A stretch of DNA of 64,000 nucleotides from Polyodon spathula (GCF_017654505.1 NC_054536.1:32564946-32628945), one strand, 5' to 3'. Positions 1-11,800 are shown, numbered from the stretch's first letter. Program-made: numbers and translations. The notes: a model not told the origin generated them from the sequence alone.

Positions 1-71
1 ACACTGAGCACCTCTGCTTCACTTCTGAGATACTTGTTGGATGATGAGATGAGAAGCTGGCATGTTTGCAG

Positions 72-73
<2 letters not shown>

Positions 74-126
<53 letters not shown>
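74..126. repeat. (AT)n microsatellite
   Basis: Uninterrupted alternating A and T over about 53 bases. It is a simple-sequence repeat with no coding content and is probably length-polymorphic. The following 127-450 is AT-rich unique-looking sequence in which I see no gene or repeat. Confidence 0.98.
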
Positions 127-130
<4 letters not shown>

Positions 131-450
131 AATAACTTATATCTTTAAATTACGTATTGTATGTGTCACTGTGACGTTAGTTTAACCGTGAGCTAATTGT
201 TAACAATGGACCGCTGAAAATCAGTAGTGTCATAAATTACTGAAATTGCTTCCGAATGACTTTAATGAAACACAATTACGTCTAAAGTGTGAAACCTTTC
301 TATTAAAACTTTGGAAGTATACATTTGTATAAAAGGATGTGGAAGGTGTTCAGGTTTGGGGCAAACACGTTTAATGATAATTTGTTAGAATGTCAGACTT
401 TACTGATATTGTAAACAAACATGCTGTCTTAAACAGGGTGGCTCCCGGGC

Positions 451-649
451 TCCGACAGAGTAGCCGAGGGTGGTCCAGGTGTTATTGCCAGGATAGAGAC
501 TCAGAAACCAGGAAAGCTGCAATTAAGCACTCACGAGCACTTTTAATAAACAAACTAAAATACAAAATATAAAACAAAAAGGCACACTGGCCAACCACCA
601 CTAAAACACCACAAACAATATTATTTACAGGCAGGGCCCTGCCCTGCCA
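451..649 (-). mobile_element. Partial LTR remnant (Ty3/Gypsy-like family)
   Basis: On the minus strand this begins TGGCAGGGCAGGGCCCTGC and ends near a CTGTCGGAGCC-type terminus. A phrase close to TCTGAGTCTCTATCCTGG in its last part matches the U5-like ends of better-preserved LTRs at 59863-60304 and 63239-63625 (CTGAGCCTCAATCC and CTGAGTCTTTGATTCC). It is shorter than those copies (about 200 versus 390-440 bp), and the promoter part is missing. The assignment rests on similarity within the window, and the boundaries are approximate. Confidence 0.5.
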
Positions 650-1500
650 CAGGGTGGTCACTGACACGTGGGTAGTCACTGCATAATAATGAGGCAGACA
701 CAGAGCATTGGGTGTTTACATGCCGCCCAGGTGCGCAGATTTAATCAAAACAACTGCCGACACTAGGGTACCAGCAATGGTAGCCCTTGTGTCACATTTA
801 ATAAAGAAAACAAAAGAAAACAAACCTCAGAATAAAAGTTTGCCACACAAGGTGAGCACTAGCCTCACTAAAAGAAATGTCACGGTCCATGGAACTTACT
901 ACTCTGCGCAAACCCTCTCTACACTGTTTGGGATGCCTTGGCATTAATGGCGCTATCCAAAATACATTTTATTGGTTGATTGATTCGGATCAACCTCCCC
1001 TAAACTAAACTACTTCTGTGCTCCCGGAGTCCCAGCCTTCTCATGGCGACTTCTGCCTCTTCACACGGCCTCGGCTGGGCAATGCCTTCACTAGCACCGT
1101 CTTGCAGTTCAAGGGTTCCATAGTAGTTAATCCTGTGGTGTGGATGCTCTCCTGGGTTTTGATCAGGTGCAGGGGTAGATGCTCTCGGGGTTAGTGCTGG
1201 GTCCATAGCTTCAATTCCCAGTTTGATATGAATCTGCAACACAACATAACACAGCAGTCTTTTGCTCAGTGCCAGTCTGTATGGCTATAGCTGTGCAGTA
1301 GCTCCTAGTTGTAGCGCAGTGGCTTTTTGAGCTCCATGCAGCATCCCTGGGCATGACCCCCAGCCAATCCAGGCCTCCCGATCAGCTCAGTGCCGGACAA
1401 GCCTACCTATTCAATTATTTCCTTAGCTATGTGTCTACTGTTGTATGTCCCAGCTGCTTCCATAAAGAGACACAAGCACCCAAGAACCTACACCTCTTAC
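650..1500 (-). mobile_element. Composite LTR-like sequence
   Basis: Directly follows the LTR remnant at 451-649. It has a CAGGGTGGTCAC start, an A-rich TTTAATAAAGAAAAC block near 800, and GC-richer DNA up to the pyrimidine-rich stretch near 1500. This arrangement is like the U3/R/U5 composition of other LTR pieces in the window, but no clean ends or target duplications are visible. No open frame in it encodes a recognisable protein. It could also be ordinary intergenic DNA. Confidence 0.25.
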
Positions 1501-2590
1501 CTCTCCCTGTAACATGTGTATAATTCCAAATGAAACAAATGTAGATGACTTTACAAAGTCCCATTATTCTCTTGTCCCTCTAGCAACCTGATTCAGGTTA
1601 TATTTCAGAATTACATGCCATCCCCAATAAAGTATGGAGTAGTTACTGGATAATTCCAGTCAGTGAAATGCTTTGCTGTTGTTCTATTATAAAAGAAAAT
1701 GTACAAAGCCAAGCTTGACTTCAGAAACATGCCAATTTGTTCTCGGGGAAATAGCGAGCTCAGAATTAAATGACATCCTGGCATGAATACTGACTGTACA
1801 GTAATACTTGACATTTAGAAAGAATGACAACCTGAATTCGAACCCACACTTGTTCTGTGGTTTAGGAGGATTTTTACATAAAAGGTAGTATGCGCACATG
1901 CACTGAAGATAATTATTGCAACTGGCCATCAATGTACAATTCAAGTGAACTGTAACAGGTTTTACGTCGTCAATGTTCACAGCTGTTAGTAGTACTTAAA
2001 CAAGGCAATATAAAAAACACATTACATATGCATAGTAGAGACCCTTCACATTAAGAAGTCATGGTCAAGGGGCCTCATTGGCTAAAGGGCACTAAATTTA
2101 GAGTTAGCATGCACGATAAATCTAAATTTACTGCATTAACTAGCAGAGAATGCATTCATTTATGTGCACACTATTTGACTCATTTACATGCCACAGTGCG
2201 TGCACTACATGTAGTGCAAGCGATAATTTTAATGTGCACGATAATGTCCGAGTCTACACCGGACCACAGTCCAGTATGTCTTTTGGTGAGTAGCTTATTG
2301 TGAAAGGTGGAAGTGGCTTACATTGAACAAAAATAAGCGATCAACAGAGACAGCACTTAACAGAGGACAAAGTGAAACTGCACTGCTTACCTTTTAATTT
2401 TAACATGTATTCCTTGTCTGATATAAAAAATAAATAAATATATAAATAAATAAATAAATAAGGCTTTTTCCTTTCTTCTTTAATCCATATACAATAAAAG
2501 TCATGTTATGGAATGGCATATTTTTGTTCTGCTTACTCGAGAAATATTGATTGATAAGATGTAACCTCAATTCTCTTTCTTGTCGGCATT
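1501..2590. other. Intergenic, no gene seen
   Basis: AT-rich sequence without a recognisable protein. Near 2070 there is GGGGCCTCATTGGCTAAAG, resembling PIF/Harbinger-type termini, followed by a short AAATTTAGA/TCTAAATTT hairpin. A (TAAA)n run lies at about 2428-2460. The Harbinger-like end may belong with the transposase fragment just downstream, but a matching second end was not found. Confidence 0.4.
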
Positions 2591-2614
2591 GTCACCCAGC
2601 AGAGCAGGCTTCAT

Positions 2615-2760
2615 GGATCAGGGTGACAGTGCTATGTGAGTACAATCAATAGCACCCATCACATTGGGGATGCCAGCAACCTGCTAGAAGCCCACTTTCA
2701 TGTCCTGTAAACCTGTCCTCTGTGTTGGAAATGTAATAAAATTCCCTGTGAGTTTTAGCA
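2615..2760 (-). pseudogene. PIF/Harbinger transposase fragment
   Basis: The minus strand reads FITFPTQRTGLQDMKVGF, a stop, then QVAGIPNVMGAIDCTHIALS. This is the conserved block around the first catalytic Asp of PIF/Harbinger (DDE_Tnp_4-type) transposases, with the Asp codon at 2645-2647. A TAG stop (complement of 2684-2686) replaces the aromatic residue expected before QVAG. The recognisable homology covers only about 45 codons of a protein normally near 350-400 residues, so this is a dead fragment. Harbinger elements move by cut and paste with 3-bp target duplications. No termini could be matched confidently. Confidence 0.75.
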
Positions 2761-2829
2761 GGGCATGCAGCAGTTGTATTATACACATGAATAGCTACAG
2801 CTTTTAATGACAGGGAGTTGTGTGTGTGT

Positions 2830-3757
2830 GAATCCAACTAAACATAGGCTGGGAGAAATCCTACTGCACTGGACAAATGTGACACCGTTCTGATTTTAAT
2901 TAGTAAAAAGACTGAAGGAACATAAACCTAAAAAAAAAAAGATATGTAAACACACATAGAAGATATGAATATAATTTAGTTAGAAATGTATCAGAACCGT
3001 GGAAGCCTTGCAAAAGACATAAAAAATATCCTTACGTACTTAATTGCAACTGGCAGAATAAATACCACATATTATTGCAATATTAATTTCACACACTATA
3101 GCTGTTTTTTTAGATTTTTGTAAATTACAGGTCATTAAATAGGTTGAAGTTAAAGTTGAATGACATAGTTTAAAATAAAGAGCTGATACTCTAAAGCAGG
3201 AGTGTCAGACATACAGCCCACTGGCTGTATCATTTTGGAATTCTTCTTTAAAACAACTGGCCTCTAACATAACACATGTGTTAAACATGTGCAGTCTGCA
3301 TTGTATGAGTGACATTCCCATTAAGCCAATCACAGCTCACAGAGGTAGTAAAATAGCGAATCAAATAGCGCAGGATCCATTTCCTTATGCACACATGTAA
3401 CAGCACAGCACACATAATTTTAATTAGCTTGTTTAAACTGTTTATTTTACTTTGTATACAATTTTAAATCAGTAGCCAAAAAGTAGTTGGAGATATCATG
3501 GAAGCGAAAAGTGGAAGCGGAACACAGAATATTCCAAAATTGTTAGGCAGATGATTATTTTTTCACTGAATCATTTTTACGACAAGGCCAGTGGCATAAC
3601 TTTGGTTTCAAAAGTGGAGGGGACAGTTTCTGTAGCTGGAACAGGCATGAAGACTATTGAATCTGAAATAAAATATGTTATAAACATGTACAACAAAACA
3701 TTGCATCCCTTGTATGTCGAATTAAAATTCAAAACAATAAATTATTGGCACAATGTT
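2830..3757. other. Intergenic with possible hAT-type remnants
   Basis: No host gene is visible. A phrase near 3200 (CAGGAGTGTCAGACATACAG) resembles the degenerate ends of hAT elements. 3590-3630 (TTTCAAAAGTGGAGGGGACA) resembles sequence common in fish non-autonomous repeats. Neither has a detectable partner end. The 74-codon plus-strand frame at 3551-3775 has no recognisable domain. Confidence 0.3.
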
Positions 3758-3860
3758 GTCATGAGTGATCAGTGAGGCAAATAGCTATATTATTCAGTCA
3801 CTTCTGAGTCGTAGAATTACGAAGCCATGACTTTAGTCTTAGAAGAGCACTGAAGCTCCG
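3758..3860 (-). pseudogene. hAT transposase C-terminal fragment
   Basis: The minus strand from 3860 downward reads RSFSALLRLKSWLRNSTTQK, stop, LNNIAICLTDHS, stop. This matches the hAT dimerisation region (pattern ERSFSxLRRLKxxLR...RLxxLAxxxI), as in TTF-type/ZMYM-like hAT proteins. Only about 34 codons survive and two stops interrupt them. The domain normally mediates transposase dimerisation. This is a remnant unrelated in sequence to the larger hAT relic at 26.4-27.6 kb, which has a different C-terminal motif. Confidence 0.7.
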
Positions 3861-4301
3861 TTAAGGTTGGAGCCTCGATCCAGCCAGCGCTAGAGCGAAT
3901 GTGGCTTAATGCAGATTTGATGAGCGGGATGAGAATGCCCTTGAAATATAGTTCTAGAAACGTTGAGGTTTCTCCACAATTGAAATACTTACGTTAAATA
4001 CAATTTTGCTAGTACTGTATTGGTTTAAGAAAAGGGTGTTTGTAAAAAGTACTTTCAGCTTCCATCCATTCCTTATGCAATGCAGATTGATATCTCTTGT
4101 GTTATCTGCAGAGAGTTGTATGTTGTTCGTCTTAACTGATGATGGCTGTCTGTGGTTGCTTGTGTTGCCTTGCCCCTTCCACTGCTTGTAAGGAGTGGGA
4201 GGGAATGCAGAGTTATGGTTAAAAACCCTAACATCGCATTTCCCTGCTTTTGTCATCTTAATATCAGCCCAACTGATGCATTAACAAAGTGTTTTGCAAA
4301 G

Positions 4302-4338
<37 letters not shown>

Positions 4339-5340
4339 TTAGAGTAGCCCTTGAGAAAGTAACCCATTATCTCAATATCATGATTAAAAGAATGGCTTTG
4401 AGGTAAATTAAGCATGCATATTCCTAAGTAATAAAATCTAATTTACTTCAGATAAATAAATGGTTCTAGGAAGTTAGTTTAACTAATAACAGGCTGCAGG
4501 CTAATTGCTAAAATAGGTTACATCACAGCTGTTTCAATAGGGACTTCACTAATGAACAGGGTAACTAAGTAGTGGTCACTTATATTGAAAACAATAGCCA
4601 TCTATTGAAATAGTTTCTTAAACTGATTGAAACATAAATCTAGTAAGAAACTGGGCCCACAATATTAAAACAATATTTATGAAAGTTGCCAAATGTTAAT
4701 TGCATTTCTCTTTTCATAAAATCTCCATTAATATGTTATTAACCCACCTTGTAAAATGCTTTGTAAAAACAATTCACACACAAATTTACAATGGATTTGC
4801 TTTATTTAACTTTTAATTGATTGTCAAATTACTCTGGTGTTCATGGCATCTTCAGTGTGATTTCCTGGCAAAAGAGGTAATCTAAAAGGTTTGTTTTTTT
4901 ATGTTGTTATTTATTTTCTTAAATTAACTCCAGTGATTAAAGGTTAAAGTCAATTTACCATTCTGATAAATCACCTCTGAACAAATACTTTATCAGACAT
5001 CAATCAAAACCATTTGCAGGTCAAATAAATACAAAACAAAGTTGTTTTATTCTGGAAAGACTGGTTTTTCAAAACTTTGATAATCTGATTTCTGCATTTG
5101 ATCGGGAATATATTGTGAAATTGGGTTTTTCAAAACATCAGCATTACTGTGATCCAAATTTCGCTTGGTAATCCGTTCATACTTGTAATCACTATTAAAT
5201 GTTGTATCTGGGTTTTTCAGAATTTAAAGAGATCAGGATTACTTTTATGCAAAATATCAGGATCTATCGGTCTTGTAATTTATGATTTCACATAAATCCT
5301 AGTTGAAATTATTTTCCTGTAACTCACTGAATCTCATCTA
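3861..5340. other. Intergenic with (GT)n at 4305-4336
   Basis: AT-rich DNA without a credible coding frame or recognisable transposon. The only distinct feature is a (GT)16 microsatellite at 4305-4336. Confidence 0.6.
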
Positions 5341-5349
5341 TTATATATA

Positions 5350-5420
<71 letters not shown>
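5341..5420. repeat. (AT)n microsatellite
   Basis: About 80 bases of almost pure TA repeat. A 92-codon frame across it (Tyr-Ile repeats) is an artefact of the repeat and not a gene. Confidence 0.98.
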
Positions 5421-5421
<1 letters not shown>

Positions 5422-6880
5422 CGCACTGATTCACTACAGCACTGGGTCCGCTGCAACCTTTCCCTTAATTGGCACTGTGCCAGCCAACCCTGGAAGCTGG
5501 AACTGTAGCTGGCAGTGCACCAACCTGTCGTTTGGGTCTTTGGCGGGTTTCAGTTGGTCCGCTTTGTATAAATATCTGTGAGCGCTGGGTAGTTGGTTGT
5601 TGCTGTTTGTGGTGCTGAACACTCGAAGAAGGACATCCTTCAAACAAGCATACTGTGCTTATTAATAACACCATGTATTTCCCAGAACATGTTCCAGAGA
5701 TGTGATCTCTGTTATTTAAGACAGAAGTTTTGCCACATTATGTTGTAGGCTGTTTTCAAGGTGGCAACTGTATAAATTGATTCCCATCTGCAACAGCTTC
5801 TTGCAGAGACATACTGTAATCACGGTGTCTAAGAAGCGATCAGGTACTTTCATAGGTCATCACATTTCACTCTCCTCAAATCAACCCAAGTAAAATGTCA
5901 TCCTGGTAGCAGATCAATAGAAATAGAAGGAATAAAAGTAAGTGAGTTGTAGAGAAATAATATCAATGGAGATTTGTTTTTTATAAGTGAGAGGAGCAAG
6001 AGGTGCAAGCAGACCCAGCAGCTATTATTGACAAAACCAACAAGAAAACACAACTCAGTATAAAGCACCAGCTTGTTGCTGATGTACCTAAATTAGCTGG
6101 TTGAAGGAATTAATTTTCTACAGTATTCAGAGCTGTGTTTGATTGAAGTGAACTTAGATAGTGTGTAAACTGGACCAGCTCTAGACCTGCTGGACAGTAT
6201 AAATTGGCAAAAAGTGTCTTAGAACGCCAGCCATTCTAAGCACATTGAAGGGCCACACGTCCAAAGGGAGTCCTAAGCTGTGGCAGTCAGAGTGAGGACC
6301 TTTTCCAAATCTATCCTAGTGGCTACTAGAGGCTTTGTTCCAACTCTTAACATTAGCTGTATTTAAGTAACATTGTAAAGGTGGTGTTTTAGGTGATCTT
6401 CTGTTTGTGATTAGTACCAGGTGAGTGTGGTGTAATTGAATAGAGGTTGATTTGCAATTTGATTGGTTTCCACACAGTGTTTTGTAGTTGTGTCATCCCA
6501 TTGAGGTGCACTGAAACTATTGTATTGCTTAAGTATTGTCTTTAGCGCAGTTTGGTATAACAGACAGCTAACCTATTTGTACACCGGCAGGAAGCAGCAG
6601 GCAGCCGAACAGCCTCTCTACCAAAGTGCCGCTGGTCTAGTTGTGGGAGTCCAGTGAGGAGGGACCTGGAAGGGGAGGCTGTTGGAGAAAATCCAAATCT
6701 AGCAGCGTTCTGTATGACACCAACAGAACGCTACTGCTCCCACTACTACTTTAGCAATCTATTTCACCTATCCTGCTGTCTCTCACATCCCTGTTATTTT
6801 GTCCTCTCACTCCTGTCCTCTGTCCTCTCTCTGCCACTGCTCCCCTAACCCATCTAACTTCATTCCTCTGCTTCTCCCCC
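5421..6880. other. Intergenic, possible LTR-like or LINE leader sequence
   Basis: No recognisable gene. 5421-5680 has a TTGTATAAATATC element and a transcribed-looking 3' part. 6180-6650 contains CTGTATTTAAG and GTGAGGAGGGACCTGG, and similar short phrases recur near 11.9-12.1 kb (GTGAGGGGAGGGACCTG, CTGTATTTAAG). This hints at shared LTR or 5'UTR sequence. The part just before 6880 is pyrimidine-rich and leads into the LINE fragment. Confidence 0.3.
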
Positions 6881-7424
6881 CCCCCCCAACTCTCTCCCCT
6901 CCAGCACTCTCTCTGGTGCCCTGTGGAACTGTCACTCTTCTGCTAACAAAGCCTTTGCCTCCTACCTCTCTCTCGATTTCTTCACTCCCACTGAAACCTG
7001 GCTCTCTCCTGATAACACTGTAACTCCTGCTGCCCTGTCCTCTCTCTACGTCATGTCCCATACTCCCTGTCTCACTGGGCGGGGAGGTGGGACTGGTCTT
7101 CTCCTCTCTCCCTCCTTACTCTTTTCTGTCCCCTCTAACCTCTTCTCATTCTCTGTTAACACTGTTGAATTTTGCGTTGTCCAACTAACCTCTCCCTGTC
7201 AATTCCTGCTAATTGTACTGTACCGCCCCCTTGGACCTCTCACTCACTTTTTCGATGAACTTGACTATCTCCTCTCCTCCCTCCCCTCTCTGTCTACTCC
7301 AACTGTAATGTTAGGTGATTTCAATATCCCTTTCTCCAACCACACCCACTCTGCTGGATTCCTTTCTCTCCTTCACTCCTTCAAATTCTCTCTCTCTCCA
7401 TCCCCTACTACCCACAAAGCAGTT
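6881..7424 (+). pseudogene. L2/CR1-group LINE endonuclease (APE) fragment
   Basis: One plus-strand frame runs through LSGALWNCHSSANKAF, FFTPTETWLSPDNTVTPAAL, GRGGGTGLLLS, VLYRPLG, FFDELDYLLSSLPS, PTVMLGDFNIPF and FLSLLHSF up to THKA. These are the apurinic-endonuclease landmarks of L2/Maui-type LINE ORF2: TETWL, the RGGGxGLL block, the YRPPG-like loop and the GDFN metal/phosphate-binding motif. The C-terminal end of the domain (TRxxxxLDLIFT with the catalytic His) and all of the reverse transcriptase are absent, so this is a truncated copy. The protein would nick target DNA to prime reverse transcription. No start codon is assigned because this is the middle of an ORF. Confidence 0.8.
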
Positions 7425-7533
7425 TTTAGACATGGTACAATGAGTTGCACCAGCCTTTGTTATTTGTTCATTGACCATTTAGAATTATGTGGCTAACATG
7501 TGTGCAATGCATTGATTCACATCATCTGACTCC

Positions 7534-7619
7534 AGAATCAGAGGGCCAGGCCGTGTATGAGGTCAAATACCAATATAGAATCAGAGGACCAGGCCGTGTA
7601 TGAGGTCAAATACCAATAC
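7534..7619. repeat. 43-bp tandem duplication
   Basis: Two adjacent copies of a 43-bp unit beginning AGAATCAGAGG and containing CCAGGCCGTGTATGAGG. Copies start at 7534 and 7577 and are nearly identical, with G/A at one position. It looks like a recent local duplication or a minimal minisatellite. Confidence 0.9.
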
Positions 7620-7671
7620 AGACAGTTTTTTGTTCAGTGATAGTTATAAATTGGAGACTAAAGACAATCAA

Positions 7672-7913
7672 GTTTTTTTTTTTTTTTTCTTGTTACCTGT
7701 ATTAGACAACCAGTGCATGCACTTATAGAGCAGAGGGTCCTCAAAACGTCTCAGGAACTAGGATCAGAAAGTGTTTTATAAAAAATGTATATGGTTTTGA
7801 TTTTACACCAAATTGTCTGACGGGCTTGTCTACTTCAAATTCTTTACCAGAATCAATGTGAAGAAGTTCTTCATCTGAGAGATCTGTCTACCATTAAACA
7901 TCTAAGATTCTAT

Positions 7914-7986
<73 letters not shown>
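7672..7986. repeat. Poly-T and (AT)n tracts
   Basis: A T-run of about 17 bases near 7673-7689, then a two-part (AT)n microsatellite at about 7912-7986 interrupted by ACATATTCT. No coding content between them. Confidence 0.9.
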
Positions 7987-7989
<3 letters not shown>

Positions 7990-7990
<1 letters not shown>

Positions 7991-9317
7991 CCGTGAGCAT
8001 TCTTCGTTATGTAATGCAATGCAAAAAAATTAAACATCACTCTTGACATACAATTTGATTATCTGAAGTCTTACAGTGGCTCTGCTTATTCCGGCAGTGA
8101 TAGCACTGTCAGTGAAAATGCTGCCCTCAGCACTCTGGTCGTAGTAGTGGCGCTGGCAGTGGTGCTGGCAGATTAAGGTCCAAATATTGTGACAAACAAG
8201 TGATTTTTACTACATGCAATGACATTACCTCAGATTGCAGAAGGATTATGGGTAACAAACCATTGACTGGAGATGTTACCCTCTTCTAAAATCCTTATTT
8301 TGTGAAGATATACTTTTACCTGGGTATCTCATTCTTTGGTGGCATACTGACCACATGAAATTTGGGTGGGTAATGTACACCATAAGCTACATAATTGGAA
8401 GTTGAAAAGTCAAAGTGGCCTGGTGTCAACCTAGAGCATGTAATACCCTCAAAACAAGTAAAACAATTTACACAAAGACATAGGCAAATCAAGCAGCTTA
8501 AAAATCTCTAAAATCTTACATAAACATTAGGATTTTAGGGACTAGGGATGATGTAGGTATAATACATTTTATGAAAAAGTTGCATTTTGCATACAATAAT
8601 AGCTGTATGTTTATGGTCACATGACTAAAATTCCACAAAAACTTGTCACCAATGAAAAGTTCAAACTGTGACAAAAAATATGTATAAAGGAAAACATTTG
8701 ACATTATACAGACCAGGGTACTAAAATACATCTTTGAAATTAAGTTTACAGTAACTAGCCTGTTACAGTATATAAAAATGACCCATGGGATTTCTGTAAG
8801 GAGAGTTACCACAAATTAACCGAGGGCGAACTAAGAAAAAGTTTAAACACAAAAATAAATAAAAAGTAGCCGTGATGCAGGCATTACAATTTACTAAGAA
8901 TACACTTGAAAAACATGTAAAGAGAAAAAGATTTAAAATCATGCAAATCCGCACTCAAAGACGAAATAAAAGATCTCAGTAGCATGTGTAATGCAAGGGT
9001 CACACCCTAGCAGAGTGGATGTGAGAGAAATGAACACCTGATATTTTGATCTCAACCTGACACAATTTTTCCTCCCTCTGTTCAAGCTCGATATAAAAAG
9101 CACAACAATATTAAAAACAATGTCTTTAGATGATTACTGGGCCAGTTCTACTGAGAATAACATGAAATCAACAAAGAAAAATCCAAAAACTAGCAGTGCC
9201 ACATGATAACAAGGAGACGAGCAAGATGGCTGAACCCTTCATTTCACAGTGTTAAAGAAGTCTCTCCAGAAATTGAAAGCATACTGAATGCAAAACTTGA
9301 ATGTGTTATTAACTCAG
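7990..9317. other. Intergenic, no gene seen
   Basis: AT-rich sequence. Short frames on either strand (for example 8516-8812 on the minus strand) have hydrophobic low-complexity composition and no recognisable motif. I see no transposon ends. Confidence 0.5.
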
Positions 9318-9403
9318 TTGACTCACTAAACTCTTAATCCTGCATAATTGAGATGCCATTTAATACAAAGAATTCAGAATGTGAACAAATGTTTTTTTTT
9401 TTT
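9318..9403 (+). repeat. Dispersed repeat, copy 1 (retroposon-like tail)
   Basis: The segment containing TTAATCCTGCA, TTGAG, CCATTTA, ACAAAG and ATTCAGAATGTGAA recurs at 56017-56090 in the same orientation. Both copies end in a homopolymer (T-run here, A-run there). A body ending in a homopolymer suggests the 3' end of a SINE or LINE. The 5' part is too diverged to delimit, and the family is not recognised. Confidence 0.6.
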
Positions 9404-10250
9404 TTAAAACAAAAGAAACAGGAACTTTGCCATCAGCAATTTTCAAAACATAAAATGACAACATTATTTGATGCACTGGTTGCGAATATTCAAGCACAGG
9501 AATCTCATTAAATTAGGAACGTTATATAAATACTTTACTTTCTGCAGGTATTTATAGATATACACATACAACCTTGTTTCTAAATGCTGTTGTGAAAAAA
9601 TGTGTGACTAGTGGTCTGTGTGAAAAATCCAAACACCAAGGTGGTCCATACGTTGAAAAAGGTTGGGAACCACTGCCCTAGTAGATAACTCATTAGCAAA
9701 GCTGGAGAAGACTGTGGTGGATTGTTTTCTAAGGCAAAATGAAGTATGGAAGAAAGTACCCAATATCCGCACACTATTCTCTGAGATTACTTATGTTCCT
9801 ATTGATGACATTGTGGATCGATTGTCAATTTTACGGAACAAGCTAGCATACCAGTATATGACAAATCGACCATAAGGATGAGTTTTCCAGAGATTGATGG
9901 AGGTAAACAAATCACTGATGTGATGAGTTTGAGGATATGTGAGAATTTTTTAGCAATGCAATCTATGGCAGATAAACAGCCAAAGTTCATATGAAAAGTC
10001 TTCAAAAAAACATCATGCGTAACTATTTAAAAAAACAGCCAATGTGAGTATTGTCCAGAAAATATGTAAACCTGACGGAGAATGGAGAAAATGGAGAAAA
10101 TTTATTTGACTATCATTTTTGGCTTCAAATTAGTGATATAAAATTAGTGCTATTCTGCTGAGTCCTTGTAGCAGACATAGACTAATTTCATTCTGTTTCG
10201 GGGGGGTTCAGAACTTGGTGACCACAGAATACCGTTACACACTTACTCCC
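9404..10250. other. Intergenic with possible hAT-type terminus
   Basis: 9600-9680 contains GGTTGGGAACCACTGCCCTA, a phrase typical of hAT-type MITE ends; a related phrase occurs near 54170 (AATGGTTCCCAACCAGTG). A 70-codon frame at 9663-9875 reads like protein (KLEKTVVDCFLRQNEVWKK), but I do not recognise it and it may be a hAT internal fragment. No other gene is seen. Confidence 0.3.
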
Positions 10251-10828
10251 TGTGACGTCCCCAGACCAGGAAGCTGACAGACACAAGTACGCGCCAGTGC
10301 GTGTATTTATTACATTTTCAAAAACAAATCCAAAACACTGCTCATAAAGCAAAATAAAAGGTTTCACAAAAACAGTCTCGCAACACAAAAATAATCCCTC
10401 CACCCAAAACAAGCACTGTGCTGGTCATTCCAGCATGAGTAGCAATTGCTTACTTTTTTAAGTTTCTCTCTCCTTCTCTATCATTTACCTCCTCTCTGTA
10501 CACCCACCCCGTTCAGCAAATGCTGTGAGTTTTTATACATGTGATCATCTCCAGAGTAGCAAAGACTTAATCAATCTGGAGATGACCACATTCTGGATGA
10601 GACTTTTTAACTTGCATTGTCGACAGCCAATTTGTTAATAATCACCACGTATTATTAACCACGTATTCTCATGAGATGCCTGACAGAGAAGAGCTGCTAA
10701 CATTGCCCATGCCAGACCATACTAATACTATACAACAATACACTAAATCACCTGTTCTTAAACCTCAAACACTACATTTAAATCAATCCACAATAATACA
10801 TTTATCTGCAAGGCTTTGCCCTGCCCCA
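10251..10828 (-). mobile_element. Solo-like LTR (Ty3/Gypsy family)
   Basis: Its plus-strand left end is TGTGACGTCCCCAG, matching the TGTGACAGG ends of the LTRs at 59863 and 63239. Its right end AAGGCTTTGCCCTGCCCCA matches the GGGCTTTGGCCCTGCCA end at 63625. TTTATT near 10307, an AATAAA on the minus strand, fits the polyadenylation signal. Length is about 578 bp. No matching 5-bp target duplications are visible (CTCCC versus CTGAT). It directly abuts an oppositely oriented Gypsy RNase H fragment. Confidence 0.65.
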
Positions 10829-10996
10829 CTGATTACACATAGAGCTCTTCTACCTTGCCACACTCCTCAAGAAAATAATTATGCTATAGTGGACAAAGAG
10901 TGTCTAGCCATTAAATGGGCTTTGGAATCTCTCAGATATTATTTGTCAGACAAACATTTTAAAGGAATCACTGATCATGCTCCTCTGACTTGGATG
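10829..10996 (+). pseudogene. Ty3/Gypsy pol fragment (reverse transcriptase/RNase H junction)
   Basis: The frame ending at 11020 contains NNYAIVDKECLAIKWALESL, followed by RYYLSDKHF and TDHAPLTWM. These are hallmarks of the Gypsy RNase H start: the YxxxEKECLAIxWA segment with the catalytic Glu, and TDHxPL with the Asp. The preceding RALLPCHTPQ resembles the usual SRKLLPRE lead-in. About 50 codons survive. The frame then runs into LTR-like DNA with no integrase, so the internal region is deleted. The retained KEC and TDH motifs are recognisable, but the protein is not complete enough to work. Confidence 0.85.
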
Positions 10997-11800
10997 TGTT
11001 GCAGGGGGCACTTTTGGTAATTGTTTGAATGTTTATTTTTTTATATATTTGAGTACATTAATATAGATTTATTATTCACTTTAGTATTTTTAGTTTTCTT
11101 ATTTATTTAGTATTTGTGTTGTCACATTTCACTGTTTTGGATTGTTTTCTTTTATTTTATTATATGCACACACCTGCAACTAGAGACTAATTACCACCCA
11201 CACCTGAAAGCTATAATCTGTTGCCAGCACAGTTTAAAAGCCTGCAGAATTATGCATTGACGTGGAAGGGAAAGTCGTGGTAGCCGCAGATTGGAGAGCT
11301 GCCTGCACTCGTTTACCAAGGGGTCATGTGTGACAGCATAAAACGGGACGGAGTATCGTAATCTATTCCTTCGTTTGGTTTGAGCTTTGAACCTGTAAGG
11401 ACTGTGAGAGACCCTGAGAGAAATAACTTTTGTGAATGTTTTGTTTGTTTGTCTGTGTGCAGTCATCTTGTTTCTGGAGCTGTCATTGAGGGCCAACACT
11501 AAGACCAGAACAGCACAGCACAACTGTCACAAATAACCTGTATCATCCACCACGAGCATGACTGCACTCACTTAAGACTGGTGACCTTTTATGTACTATT
11601 GTGGGGCGGATACGTGTTGGGTTGTTATTATTGTTTGGGTCTGCAAAACCTGCTATTGTTTATTATTATTGTTGTTGGTCACCAGATCTGGAATAAAACA
11701 AAATAAACAGCAATTTTCCAAACTGGATAAAACCTCTCTGTCTATTCATTACCACACTGCATCACCCCTGCACCTACATCTATTCAGCCACTTTGTCACA
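10997..11800 (+). mobile_element. LTR, plus orientation (downstream of Gypsy fragment)
   Basis: Starts near TGTTGCAGGGGGCAC, right after the RNase H fragment, and ends TTTGTCACA at 11800, giving TGT...ACA termini. It contains a promoter-like TTTAAAAGCC near 11233 and a polyadenylation signal GGAATAAAAC near 11690, in U3-R-U5 order for the plus strand. At about 800 bp it is larger than the other LTRs. Orientation agrees with the upstream pol fragment, so this is probably the 3' LTR of an internally deleted element. The exact left border is uncertain. Confidence 0.6.

Noticed and set aside
5303..5581. 92-codon open frame
   Set aside because: Half of it is Tyr-Ile repeat from the (AT)n tract; no domain and no support for transcription.
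6807..7061. 84-codon minus-strand frame
   Set aside because: Antisense shadow of the L2 endonuclease segment, rich in Gly/Arg/Glu because of the pyrimidine-rich plus strand.
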